A DNA stretch of 7,247 nucleotides from an uncultured Lachnospiraceae bacterium (GTDB taxonomy: Bacteria > Bacillota > Clostridia > Lachnospirales > Lachnospiraceae), in NCBI GenBank assembly GCA_902803745.1, contig CADCRB010000202.1, forward strand, positions 1-7,247, in the 5' to 3' direction. Below the pieces are notes generated by a model. The model saw only the letters and a list, made by a program, of their open reading frames with translations, had not been told where the DNA came from and made no database searches. A program made the translations under genes and the position numbers. Positions within the stretch are counted from its first letter, which is position 1; each line of letters opens with the position of its first letter. Shown piece by piece: positions 1-7,070 of this stretch.

Positions 1-26
1 ATAATCTATATGATATTCATTATTAT

Positions 27-33
27 GGAGGTG
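27..33 (+). promoter_or_regulatory. Ribosome binding site of htpG
   Basis: GGAGGTG lies 7 bases before the ATG at 41 and is a full-strength match to the 16S anti-Shine-Dalgarno sequence, which fixes the htpG start. A TATGAT at 9-14 could be a -10 box, but any -35 would fall outside the window, so I do not call a promoter. No heat-shock operator such as a CIRCE inverted repeat is visible in the 40 bases present. Confidence 0.85.
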
Positions 34-40
34 ATACATA

Positions 41-2143
41 ATGGCAGAAAAAAGAGGAACACTTTCGATATCCAGCGAAAATATCTTCCCGATCATAAAG
101 AAATGGATGTATTCGGATCAGGATATCTTTATCCGCGAGCTGATATCCAACGGCTGTGATGCCATAACAAAGCTCAAGAAGCTGGAGATGATGGGTGAGT
201 ATGAAGCACCGGAGTCTGAGACCGGCGGCGGTGACAGTAATATGCTCAAAGGCCGTATTGATGTGGAGTGTGATAATAAGGGAAAAACACTTACCTTCAT
301 TGATAACGGTATCGGAATGACCATGGATGAAGTGGATAAGTACATCAATCAGATCGCTTTTTCTGGCGCTACGGAATTTATTGAAAAATACAAGGATAAA
401 TCCGATGCTGAGCAGATCATAGGACATTTCGGACTGGGCTTTTATTCAGCTTTTATGGTCTCTGATAAAGTCGAGATCGATTCTCTTTCATATATTAAGG
501 ATGCGGCACCTGTGCACTGGGAGTGTGAAGGCGCAGGCACGGACTATACAATGACCGAAGGAACCTATGGCAAGACCGGAACGAAGATAACGCTTCATAT
601 TTCAGAGGACTGTCTGAAATACTGTAATGAATATACCGTCAGGGATGTATTGGAAAAGTACTGTTCGTTTGTTCCCCAGGAGGTTTATCTTACTGCTGTG
701 GACAAGCCGGCGCCGGAGCCTAAAAAGGATAAGGACGGTAAAGAGATACCGCCCGAGCCACCTAAGCCGGTAAACCAGACAATGCCTCTTTGGGCCAAGA
801 CTCCGAGTGATTGTACAGAGGATGAATATAAGGAGTTTTACAGGAAGGTATTCCATGATTACAGAGAGCCTTTGTTCTGGATACATCTGAATATGGACTA
901 TCCATTTAATCTCAAGGGCATTCTGTATTTCCCCAAGATAAATATCGAATACGAATCCGCTGAGGGAGTGATAAAGCTCTACAATAATCAGGTCTTTGTT
1001 GCCGATAATATCAAGGAAGTCATACCTGAATTTCTGATGCTGCTTAAGGGAGTGATCGACTGTCCGGACCTTCCGCTCAACGTTTCAAGGAGTGCGCTGC
1101 AGAATGACGGATTCGTGACCAAGATATCAGACTACATCACGAAGAAGGTGGCTGAGAAGCTTTCGGGCCTCTGCAAGACGGACCGTGAGAATTATGAGAA
1201 GTATTGGGATGACATCTCGCCTTTCGTAAAGTATGGTGTACTGAAGAACGATAAATTCGCGGATAAGATAAATGATTATATTCTTTTCAAGGATATCTAT
1301 GATAAGTATACTACGCTCCCGGAGGCTCTGGATGTAAAACCCATAGATACCGGAGATGATGAGGACGGAGAGAAGGAATCCGCAGAAACCGGCGGCGAAA
1401 AGGCAGAGACAGCCGATGCAAAGAGCAGTGAAGAGGATAAGGAAGAAAAGAACGATATAGTGGATGCTGACGGCAATGTGATAAGCTCCGGAGATGACAA
1501 GGCTTCTGATGAGGATTCAGAAGAAGAGAAGAAGGAAAAGAAGGTTTATTATGTGACTGATGAGGTGCAGCAGAGCCAGTATATCAATATGTTCAAGTCA
1601 TCAAAAATGACGGCTCTCGTGCTTACTTATGCGATAGACCAGCCTTTCATCCAGCGTCTTGAGATGAAGAATGAAGGGATTAAATTCCTTCGAATCGATG
1701 CTGAGGTAGAGGATGTGATGAGAGGCAGACTCTCAAAGAAAGAGAAGGAGGAATTTGAGGAGAAGTCAAAGGATCTCGAGAAGACTATGAGGAAGACGCT
1801 GAAGAGATCCAAGCTCTCTGTGAAGCTGGATAAGCTGAAAAACAAAAAGGTTGCTTCGATGCTCACAATGTCCGAGGAGAAACGCCGCATGGACGATATG
1901 ATGAAGATGTACTCCATGGGTGAGCCCCTGCCGGAGTCAAAGGATGCAGACGGAGAGACACTGATACTGAACGCCAATCATCCTCTGGTCGAGAAGATCA
2001 TGGCTGATCCCGACAGCACAGATGCAAAGCTTATTGAGCAGCAGCTTTATGATCTTGCCCTTCTCTCAAATAAGCAGCTTAATGCTGAGGAGATGACAAA
2101 GTTCATCCAGCGCTCTAATGAAATACTGATGAAGGTGCTTTAA
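41..2143 (+). CDS. htpG: Molecular chaperone HtpG (bacterial Hsp90)
   Basis: Cytosolic ATP-driven dimeric chaperone that remodels client proteins with the DnaK system. The N-terminal GHKL ATPase domain (about 1-220) shows catalytic E33 and Mg-ligand N37 in ELISNGCDA, the DNGIGM motif at 88-93 and the glycine-rich lid GHFGLGFYSAF at 128-138. The middle domain starts near MPLWAKTP (248-255) and carries the arginine that contacts ATP in LNVSRSALQ (R350, Q354). The C-terminal dimerisation domain ends at residue 700; no EEVD tail, as expected in bacteria. The protein is about 75 residues longer than E. coli or Bacillus HtpG. The excess lies in a short Glu/Gly-rich loop near 53-67, a Pro/Lys-rich linker at 222-246 and an acidic insert at about 436-500. 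Start chosen by the strong RBS and the family-typical N-terminus. The gene is followed by its own terminator and is probably monocistronic at its 3' end. Identity is secure. Confidence 0.97.
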   Translation: MAEKRGTLSISSENIFPIIKKWMYSDQDIFIRELISNGCDAITKLKKLEMMGEYEAPESETGGGDSNMLKGRIDVECDNKGKTLTFIDNGIGMTMDEVDKYINQIAFSGATEFIEKYKDKSDAEQIIGHFGLGFYSAFMVSDKVEIDSLSYIKDAAPVHWECEGAGTDYTMTEGTYGKTGTKITLHISEDCLKYCNEYTVRDVLEKYCSFVPQEVYLTAVDKPAPEPKKDKDGKEIPPEPPKPVNQTMPLWAKTPSDCTEDEYKEFYRKVFHDYREPLFWIHLNMDYPFNLKGILYFPKINIEYESAEGVIKLYNNQVFVADNIKEVIPEFLMLLKGVIDCPDLPLNVSRSALQNDGFVTKISDYITKKVAEKLSGLCKTDRENYEKYWDDISPFVKYGVLKNDKFADKINDYILFKDIYDKYTTLPEALDVKPIDTGDDEDGEKESAETGGEKAETADAKSSEEDKEEKNDIVDADGNVISSGDDKASDEDSEEEKKEKKVYYVTDEVQQSQYINMFKSSKMTALVLTYAIDQPFIQRLEMKNEGIKFLRIDAEVEDVMRGRLSKKEKEEFEEKSKDLEKTMRKTLKRSKLSVKLDKLKNKKVASMLTMSEEKRRMDDMMKMYSMGEPLPESKDADGETLILNANHPLVEKIMADPDSTDAKLIEQQLYDLALLSNKQLNAEEMTKFIQRSNEILMKVL

Positions 2144-2162
2144 GAGGTACAGTAAAACCATG

Positions 2163-2202
2163 CCGGTGCAGAGAAAAGGACTTTTTCTGCGCCGGTTTTT
2201 TT
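2163..2202 (+). terminator. Intrinsic terminator of htpG
   Basis: A 14-bp stem (2163-2176 with 2182-2195, starting CCGGTGCAGA and ending TCTGCGCCGG, with two G-T wobbles) closes a 5-base loop and is followed directly by seven T residues (2196-2202). It starts 20 bases after the htpG stop. This is a textbook Rho-independent terminator and separates htpG from the chemoreceptor gene. Confidence 0.93.
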
Positions 2203-2234
2203 CTACCTTGATCTGCAAAAGCCAGGACAAAGGT

Positions 2235-2252
2235 TTTGATATGTTTGATATG
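2235..2252 (+). repeat. Perfect 9-bp tandem repeat upstream of the receptor promoter
   Basis: TTTGATATG occurs twice with no gap (2235-2243 and 2244-2252). It sits about 50-67 bases upstream of the transcription start predicted from the -10 box at 2290-2295. The AT-rich sequence and position would suit an activator site or UP-like element, but chance duplication in AT-rich DNA is possible. The rest of 2203-2349 holds the promoter and RBS listed separately and no gene. Confidence 0.5.
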
Positions 2253-2286
2253 TCAGGGAAGAAAAATGCATCTTCAGTGATTTTTG

Positions 2287-2295
2287 TGGTATAAT
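2287..2295 (+). promoter_or_regulatory. Extended -10 sigma-A-type promoter for the chemoreceptor
   Basis: TGGTATAAT gives a perfect TATAAT (2290-2295) preceded by the TG of an extended -10 element. No good -35 hexamer is present at 16-18 bp spacing (TGCATC at 2267-2272 is the 17-bp candidate), which fits an extended -10 promoter or one that needs an activator. Predicted start of transcription is near 2302, leaving a 5' leader of about 48 bases. It does not resemble the sigma-28 flagellar consensus. Confidence 0.7.
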
Positions 2296-2335
2296 ATTGC
2301 CCTGCCCTGACGGGAGATTTTATATGGATTTACGC

Positions 2336-2343
2336 GGAGGAGG
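2336..2343 (+). promoter_or_regulatory. Ribosome binding site of the chemoreceptor
   Basis: GGAGGAGG ends 6 bases before the ATG at 2350. It selects this ATG as the start and predicts efficient translation. Confidence 0.85.
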
Positions 2344-2349
2344 ATATTC

Positions 2350-4365
2350 ATGAGGAACCGAAAGAGAACGTCTCTTAAAAAATCGCTTCTGAGCAAGATC
2401 ATTATATTTGTTGCGATAATAATCGTTATTATCACTCAGATAAGCATTAAGCTTGCGGCAGATAATATCGAAACCCTGACCTACAGTATACTGGCACGTG
2501 AAAGCGAAACCTATGCCAGTGAAGTATATAACTGGTGGAACAGTATAGAAGAAAGGGTAGCGCAGACCGCGGACGTGATGAGGAATATACCTGCAATGTC
2601 CAAGGATGACACTCTTGCGATGCTGCTTAAGCTTACAGAGCTTGATCCTGATTCGCAGGATATCTATATCGGATATGGAAATGATAACGTCTTTCTTGAC
2701 GGATCAGGCTGGGTACCTGATGACACGTTCGTGTTTTCTGACAGACCCTGGTATCAGGGAGCTCTCGGAAAGAACGGAGAGATATACACGTCAGATCCCT
2801 ATGTGGATGCTTCTACCGGAAAGACCTGTCTGGCATGCTCTGTAATGCTGGAAGATAATGTGGTGCTGAGCAGCGATATCAATTTTGACAAGGTCTCTGA
2901 GAAGGTTAACAGCTTTGCCTCCATCTCAAAGGATGCAAAATATTACATAATCAATAAGGAATCCAAGTCTATTCTTGTCAGCAATGTCGCGGACATTGCA
3001 GGCCAGACACTTGCAGATACCACTGATCCCGTAGCAAAGGGACTGGCACCCGTCTTTGATTCTCTGGATACGAGCGCAGCAGCAGACGGCAGCAAGGTGA
3101 AGACCGTAAAGACAGATGCAGGGTCTATGCTGGTAGCAGCCACGGATATAGAAGATACATCCTGGGTAGTGGTGAGTGCAGTTCCTTCGTCCATCCTTAG
3201 CGCCACTATAGTAAAGGTAATGATCGTCACCTTCGTGAGTGCGATAATCCTGCTCATCCTTCTTTCTCTTTTGATCTATTATATTATCAGCAAGGCGATC
3301 AATCCGGTGACTACCGTAACTGAGCGTATAACGGATATAAGCAAGGGTGATTTTACCGTCACGCTTGTTCCTGAGGGAAATAACGAGATCACTACTCTTT
3401 CTGAAAGCCTGAATGGATATATCGAGAATATGAGATCGACTCTGAACAGTCTGTCAAGCAGTTCCGGGGCTATGGACAGCCGGGCCGGAGAGTGCTTCGA
3501 TATATCGCATGTTCTGTCAGATGCAAACGAGAATCAGGGAGAGTCCATCGGAAAGCTGAACGATACGCTTTCTGTAATGAGTGATTCCATAGAGGATGTG
3601 GCTCAGGCGGCTACCGAGCTTGCATCAACCTCCAGCCAGCTGGCTACAAATGCCGAGAATGTCAGAACGCTCTGTGATGAGACGCTTGAAGCCTCCGGCA
3701 AGGGCAAGGATGAGATGGCTGTCATGACCGATAATATCAACACACTTAATGATACCATCAACGAGCTGACTGCCCTTATCAAGACTACGGCCAAATCCGT
3801 CGAGGAGATCACGGGTATCACTGATACAATAAATGCCATTTCGGCTCAGACGAATCTCCTGTCTCTCAATGCATCGATAGAGGCAGCCAGAGCCGGAGAG
3901 ATGGGCAAGGGCTTTGCGGTAGTTGCTTCGGAGGTAGGCATCCTTGCAAATCAGTCCTCTGATGCTACGGATACGATACGCAGACTGATAGACGATATCA
4001 CTAAGAACATAGATGATATCAACAGAAAGGCTGATATCTGCGTCAAGGATATGGAGGCCTGCATCAGCGGCGTAGAAGGCGCAAACGATTCCTTCAATAA
4101 GATATATGATGATGTGGCAAAGGCTACCGAAGGTATCAATGAGATCGCAAGCGGCATAGAGAAGATCAATGATGTCGCATCAAATAACGCGGCTACTACT
4201 CAGGAGCAGTCATCGAGCATCACTGAGGTATTAAACCTGAGCGATATAATAGTGAACGAGAGTAACAAGCTCCGTTCAGAGACAGAAAGCATAACGAGCA
4301 TTTCAGAGAACCTGAACCAGTACTCTGACGAGATCAACTCCGATCTGTCACAGTACAGGATATAA
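2350..4365 (+). CDS. Methyl-accepting chemotaxis protein with dCache sensor domain
   Basis: Inner-membrane chemoreceptor that binds an extracellular ligand and controls the CheA/CheW kinase complex. Order of parts: basic N-terminus, TM1 (about 17-35), extracellular dCache domain (about 40-280), TM2 (about 287-312), HAMP (about 314-367, with P319), then a coiled-coil hairpin to residue 671. The hairpin tip is easily recognised: AQTNLLSLNASIEAARAGE, ending at E517, followed by GKGFAVVASEV. Each arm is about 150 residues, longer than in E. coli Tsr, consistent with the 44-heptad class common in Firmicutes (inference). A probable methyl-accepting stretch is TTQEQSSS near 616-623. There is no NWETF-like CheR tether at the C-terminus. 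The dCache pocket has RPWY (132-135) and D176, as in amino-acid receptors, but F127 where a Tyr is usual. G530 replaces the usual Arg of EVR. The gene is followed after 22 bases by glnS. Ligand unknown; receptor identity is secure. Confidence 0.95.
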   Translation: MRNRKRTSLKKSLLSKIIIFVAIIIVIITQISIKLAADNIETLTYSILARESETYASEVYNWWNSIEERVAQTADVMRNIPAMSKDDTLAMLLKLTELDPDSQDIYIGYGNDNVFLDGSGWVPDDTFVFSDRPWYQGALGKNGEIYTSDPYVDASTGKTCLACSVMLEDNVVLSSDINFDKVSEKVNSFASISKDAKYYIINKESKSILVSNVADIAGQTLADTTDPVAKGLAPVFDSLDTSAAADGSKVKTVKTDAGSMLVAATDIEDTSWVVVSAVPSSILSATIVKVMIVTFVSAIILLILLSLLIYYIISKAINPVTTVTERITDISKGDFTVTLVPEGNNEITTLSESLNGYIENMRSTLNSLSSSSGAMDSRAGECFDISHVLSDANENQGESIGKLNDTLSVMSDSIEDVAQAATELASTSSQLATNAENVRTLCDETLEASGKGKDEMAVMTDNINTLNDTINELTALIKTTAKSVEEITGITDTINAISAQTNLLSLNASIEAARAGEMGKGFAVVASEVGILANQSSDATDTIRRLIDDITKNIDDINRKADICVKDMEACISGVEGANDSFNKIYDDVAKATEGINEIASGIEKINDVASNNAATTQEQSSSITEVLNLSDIIVNESNKLRSETESITSISENLNQYSDEINSDLSQYRI

Positions 4366-4375
4366 GGTCTGCGGC

Positions 4376-4381
4376 AGGAGG
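4376..4381 (+). promoter_or_regulatory. Ribosome binding site supporting the GTG start of glnS
   Basis: AGGAGG lies 6 bases before the GTG at 4388. It decides the start, since no ATG lies nearby in frame and the N-terminus from the GTG (MSEERSRNFI) aligns with that of E. coli GlnRS. Confidence 0.85.
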
Positions 4382-4387
4382 ACAAGG

Positions 4388-6052
4388 GTGTCTGAGGAAA
4401 GATCCAGAAATTTCATAGAGAACGAGATAGATAAGGATTTGAAGGAGGGGGTGTATGATACTGTACATACAAGATTTCCTCCGGAACCCAACGGATATCT
4501 GCACATAGGACATGCGAAATCCATACTTTTGAATTACGGTCTTGCCAGGGAATACGGCGGAAAGTTCAATCTAAGATTTGATGATACAAATCCGACGAAG
4601 GAAAAAAGCGAGTTCGTAGATTCGATCACGGAAGATGTAAAGTGGCTGGGCGCAGATTATGAGGACAGACTGTTCTTTGCCTCAGACTATTTTGACAGGA
4701 TGTATGAGGCGGCAGTGACCCTGATAAAAAAGGGTCTGGCCTATGTATCATCACTTACGGCTGATGAGATAAGGGAATACAGGGGTACGCTTACCGAGCC
4801 CGGGAAGAATGATCCTGACAGAGAGCGCAGTATAGAAGAAAATCTTGAGCTTTTTGAGAAAATGAAAGCCGGTGAATTTGCTGACGGCGAAAAGACCCTG
4901 AGGGCAAAGATAGATATGACATCTCCTAATATAAATATGAGAGATCCGATAATCTACAGGGTTGCTCATCTTTCTCATCAGAATACCGGGGATAAATGGT
5001 GCATATATCCTATGTATGATTTTGCCCATCCTCTGGAGGATGCTTTTGAGGGTATCACTCATTCAATCTGCACACTGGAGTTTGAGGATCACAGACCACT
5101 CTATAACTGGGTGGTGGATAATGTCGGATTTGATATGCCTCCCAGACAGATAGAGTTTGCAAAGCTGTATCTTAAGGATGTGGTCACGGGTAAGAGATAT
5201 ATCAAAAAACTTGTGGAAGACGGAATAGTGGACGGCTGGGATGATCCGAGGCTGGTTTCCATTGCGGGACTTCGCCGAAGAGGATATACCCCGGATTCGC
5301 TGAGGATGTTTGTAGAGCTTTCAGGTGTGTCCAAGTCCAACTCAACAGCAGAGATGCCGATGCTGGAGTATTGCATCAGAGAGGATCTGAAGCAGAAGGA
5401 TAAGCGTATCATGGCGGTCCTTGATCCGATAAAGCTTATCATAGACAATTACCCGGAAGGACAGACAGAGATGGTCATGGGCGTTAATAATCCTGACAAT
5501 CCGGAGCTTGGGAGCAGGGAAATACCCTTTGGCCGCGAGCTTTATATCGAGCGGGAGGATTTCATGGAGGAGCCGCCGAAGAAGTATTTCAGACTTTTTC
5601 CCGGAAATGAAGTCCGTCTTATGAATGCGTATTTTGTGAAATGCGTCGGCTTTGAAAAGGATGACAGCGGGAAGGTAACTGTCGTCCACTGCACCTATGA
5701 TCCGGAGACAAAGCAGGGTACAGATAAGGAGATGCCGCGTAAAGTCAAAGGGACCATACACTGGGTTGAGAAATCCGGCGCCGTAAAATTCACCGCAAGG
5801 CTTTATGAGAATATAGTTGATGAGGAGAAGGGTGTTTATGATGAAAACGGAGACGTGAATGTGAACCCGAACTCTCTCATTACGATGAAGGAATGCTATG
5901 CGGAACCGGAGCTTAAAGGGGCAAAGGCTTACGATTCATTCCAGTTTGTAAGAAACGGATTCTTCTGCGTGGATGCAAAGGACTCGAAAGAAGACGATAT
6001 AGTGATGAACAGGATAGTGTCGCTCAAATCGTCCTTTAAGCTTCCGTCTTAA
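4388..6052 (+). CDS. glnS: Glutaminyl-tRNA synthetase
   Basis: Cytosolic class I synthetase that charges tRNA-Gln with glutamine using ATP. The length, 554 residues, equals that of E. coli GlnRS and the fold aligns throughout. The Rossmann domain begins with PPEPNGYLHIGH (31-42, HIGH at 39-42). The glutamine-recognition residues known in E. coli as D66 and Y211 correspond to D65 (in RFDDTNP) and Y210 (in YPMYDF), supporting GlnRS rather than GluRS. GWDDPRL and GLRRRGYTP follow the signature loop, and the C-terminal half (from about 340) matches the two anticodon-binding beta-barrels (for example VKGTIHWV, SFQFVRNGFFCVD). Odd point: the KMSKS equivalent, VMSKR in E. coli, is VTGKR at 266-270, with the lysine (K269) and following Arg kept. 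Starts with GTG, 22 bases after the receptor stop, so probably co-transcribed with it; no T-box leader could fit in the gap. No terminator is seen downstream. Confidence 0.96.
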   Translation: MSEERSRNFIENEIDKDLKEGVYDTVHTRFPPEPNGYLHIGHAKSILLNYGLAREYGGKFNLRFDDTNPTKEKSEFVDSITEDVKWLGADYEDRLFFASDYFDRMYEAAVTLIKKGLAYVSSLTADEIREYRGTLTEPGKNDPDRERSIEENLELFEKMKAGEFADGEKTLRAKIDMTSPNINMRDPIIYRVAHLSHQNTGDKWCIYPMYDFAHPLEDAFEGITHSICTLEFEDHRPLYNWVVDNVGFDMPPRQIEFAKLYLKDVVTGKRYIKKLVEDGIVDGWDDPRLVSIAGLRRRGYTPDSLRMFVELSGVSKSNSTAEMPMLEYCIREDLKQKDKRIMAVLDPIKLIIDNYPEGQTEMVMGVNNPDNPELGSREIPFGRELYIEREDFMEEPPKKYFRLFPGNEVRLMNAYFVKCVGFEKDDSGKVTVVHCTYDPETKQGTDKEMPRKVKGTIHWVEKSGAVKFTARLYENIVDEEKGVYDENGDVNVNPNSLITMKECYAEPELKGAKAYDSFQFVRNGFFCVDAKDSKEDDIVMNRIVSLKSSFKLPS

Positions 6053-6078
6053 GCAGATCGGACATTATCAGATTTTAC

Positions 6079-6110
6079 GACAGCAAATCAAAGGCCTGGA
6101 AAATGCTGTC
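6079..6110 (+). repeat. Weak inverted repeat in the glnS to DUF2225 gap
   Basis: GACAGCA (6079-6085) and TGCTGTC (6104-6110) are perfect 7-bp inverted copies around an 18-base loop. Outer ATCA/TGAT bases could extend the pairing past a bulge. There is no T-tract after it, so it is not a standard terminator; it could be a leader or processing hairpin, or chance. No convincing promoter is visible in 6053-6130. Confidence 0.3.
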
Positions 6111-6117
6111 TGATCAT

Positions 6118-6124
6118 AAGGGGG
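6118..6124 (+). promoter_or_regulatory. Ribosome binding site of the DUF2225 gene
   Basis: AAGGGGG lies 6 bases before the ATG at 6131. It supports this start over the overlapping ATG at 6126 in another frame, which is only 1 base from the G run. Confidence 0.65.
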
Positions 6125-6130
6125 ATTGAT

Positions 6131-7060
6131 ATGGGGTTATTATCCGGATTATCACAATTCGGCGTCAATATGGACGACGATATTTATGGAGAAAATAAGG
6201 CAAAAAACAAAGCGGAGGAAGTGTCAAGATCTGCTGCGGCAAAGGCAGAGGCGGAAGCTGCAAGGAAGGCTGCTGAGGAGAAAAAGAAGAAATCCGAGGA
6301 AGAGTCATCCTACATTCTTGCCAGATCCTACACCTGTCCTGTCTGCGACAAGCCCTTCAAATCACTTGCCGTTAAGGCTAACAGGGCGAGGGTCGTATCC
6401 CATGACCTTGACCTCAGGCCGAATTATGAGCCGGTGGATGCCCTGAAATATACTGTGATCTCCTGCCCTTTCTGCGGTTATTCGGCAAGAGAGCGTAACT
6501 TTCCCAATATTACAGTGAATCAGAAGAAGATGGTGCGCGAGAAGATAGGCGCCTTTTTCAAGCCTGCTCCTGTAATGGAGGAGAAGAAAGTCTATTCATA
6601 TGAGGAAGCTCTCGGAAGATTCCAGATGGCTTTTGCAACTGCCATGTCTACCGTAGCGAAGTCGTCAGAGAAAGCTTATCTATGTCTTTATATGTCCTGG
6701 CTTGTACGCGGCCAGCGTAACGAGCTTCAGGAGGGGAATGCTGCAGATCCCATAAAGCTGGAAGAATACAGGGAAACGGAAAAGGAACTGCGCAGCAAGG
6801 CTCTGGAGGGATTGGTCTATGCACGACAGACCGAAGACTATCCGATCTGCGGTATGGATCAGTATACAGTTGATTACATTATCGCAGCCCTTTATTACAA
6901 GTCCAGAGAATTTGACAAGGCAATGAAGCTCCTTCCTGAGATCATTGTATCTTCAAGCGCGAGCCGCGGTGTGAAGGAGAAAGCACATATACTTAAGGAA
7001 AAGATACTCGCTGTTAAGGCGTCAAAAGTGATGCCGGATGAAGACAGTCTGGAGGACTGA
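6131..7060 (+). CDS. DUF2225 family protein with two CxxC zinc-binding pairs
   Basis: Function unknown; recognised as DUF2225 from its two cysteine pairs and flanking pattern. Residues 1-20 are short and partly hydrophobic (MGLLSGLSQFG), followed by a charged Ala/Lys/Glu helix (about 22-58), probably a coiled coil or flexible tether. The metal-binding part has YTCPVCDKPF (C69, C72) and SCPFCGYSA (C112, C115), about 40 residues apart, expected to bind one zinc ion (inference). The C-terminal half (about 150-300) is helical and repeat-like; GMDQYTVDYIIAALYYK followed by REFDKAMKLLPEI resembles a tetratricopeptide-type helical pair. No signal peptide or clear membrane segment is seen, so it is probably cytosolic. 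It follows glnS by 78 bases without a terminator and precedes another zinc-ribbon gene by 10 bases, suggesting an operon with the latter. Family assignment is fairly sure; no biochemical role can be read from the sequence. Confidence 0.85.
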   Translation: MGLLSGLSQFGVNMDDDIYGENKAKNKAEEVSRSAAAKAEAEAARKAAEEKKKKSEEESSYILARSYTCPVCDKPFKSLAVKANRARVVSHDLDLRPNYEPVDALKYTVISCPFCGYSARERNFPNITVNQKKMVREKIGAFFKPAPVMEEKKVYSYEEALGRFQMAFATAMSTVAKSSEKAYLCLYMSWLVRGQRNELQEGNAADPIKLEEYRETEKELRSKALEGLVYARQTEDYPICGMDQYTVDYIIAALYYKSREFDKAMKLLPEIIVSSSASRGVKEKAHILKEKILAVKASKVMPDEDSLED

Positions 7061-7070
7061 TTGATAAGAG

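Noticed and set aside
23..427. 134-codon open frame on the minus strand across the start of htpG
   Set aside because: It lies wholly antisense to a securely identified gene, has no recognisable protein features and no RBS case; codon-bias shadow.
5183..5197. Loss of the canonical KMSKS as a sign that glnS is a pseudogene
   Set aside because: The frame is full length, all other active-site and anticodon-domain blocks are intact, and the catalytic Lys is kept.
5342..5761. 139-codon open frame on the minus strand inside glnS
   Set aside because: Antisense to conserved GlnRS sequence and not protein-like; a shadow of the real frame.
6079..6124. Terminator after glnS
   Set aside because: The only inverted repeat has an 18-base loop and is followed by purine-rich sequence, not a T-tract.
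6126..6446. 106-codon + strand frame overlapping the DUF2225 start
   Set aside because: Its product is an Arg/Lys-rich low-complexity string made by reading the Ala/Lys/Glu helix out of frame; the RBS spacing fits the ATG at 6131 instead.
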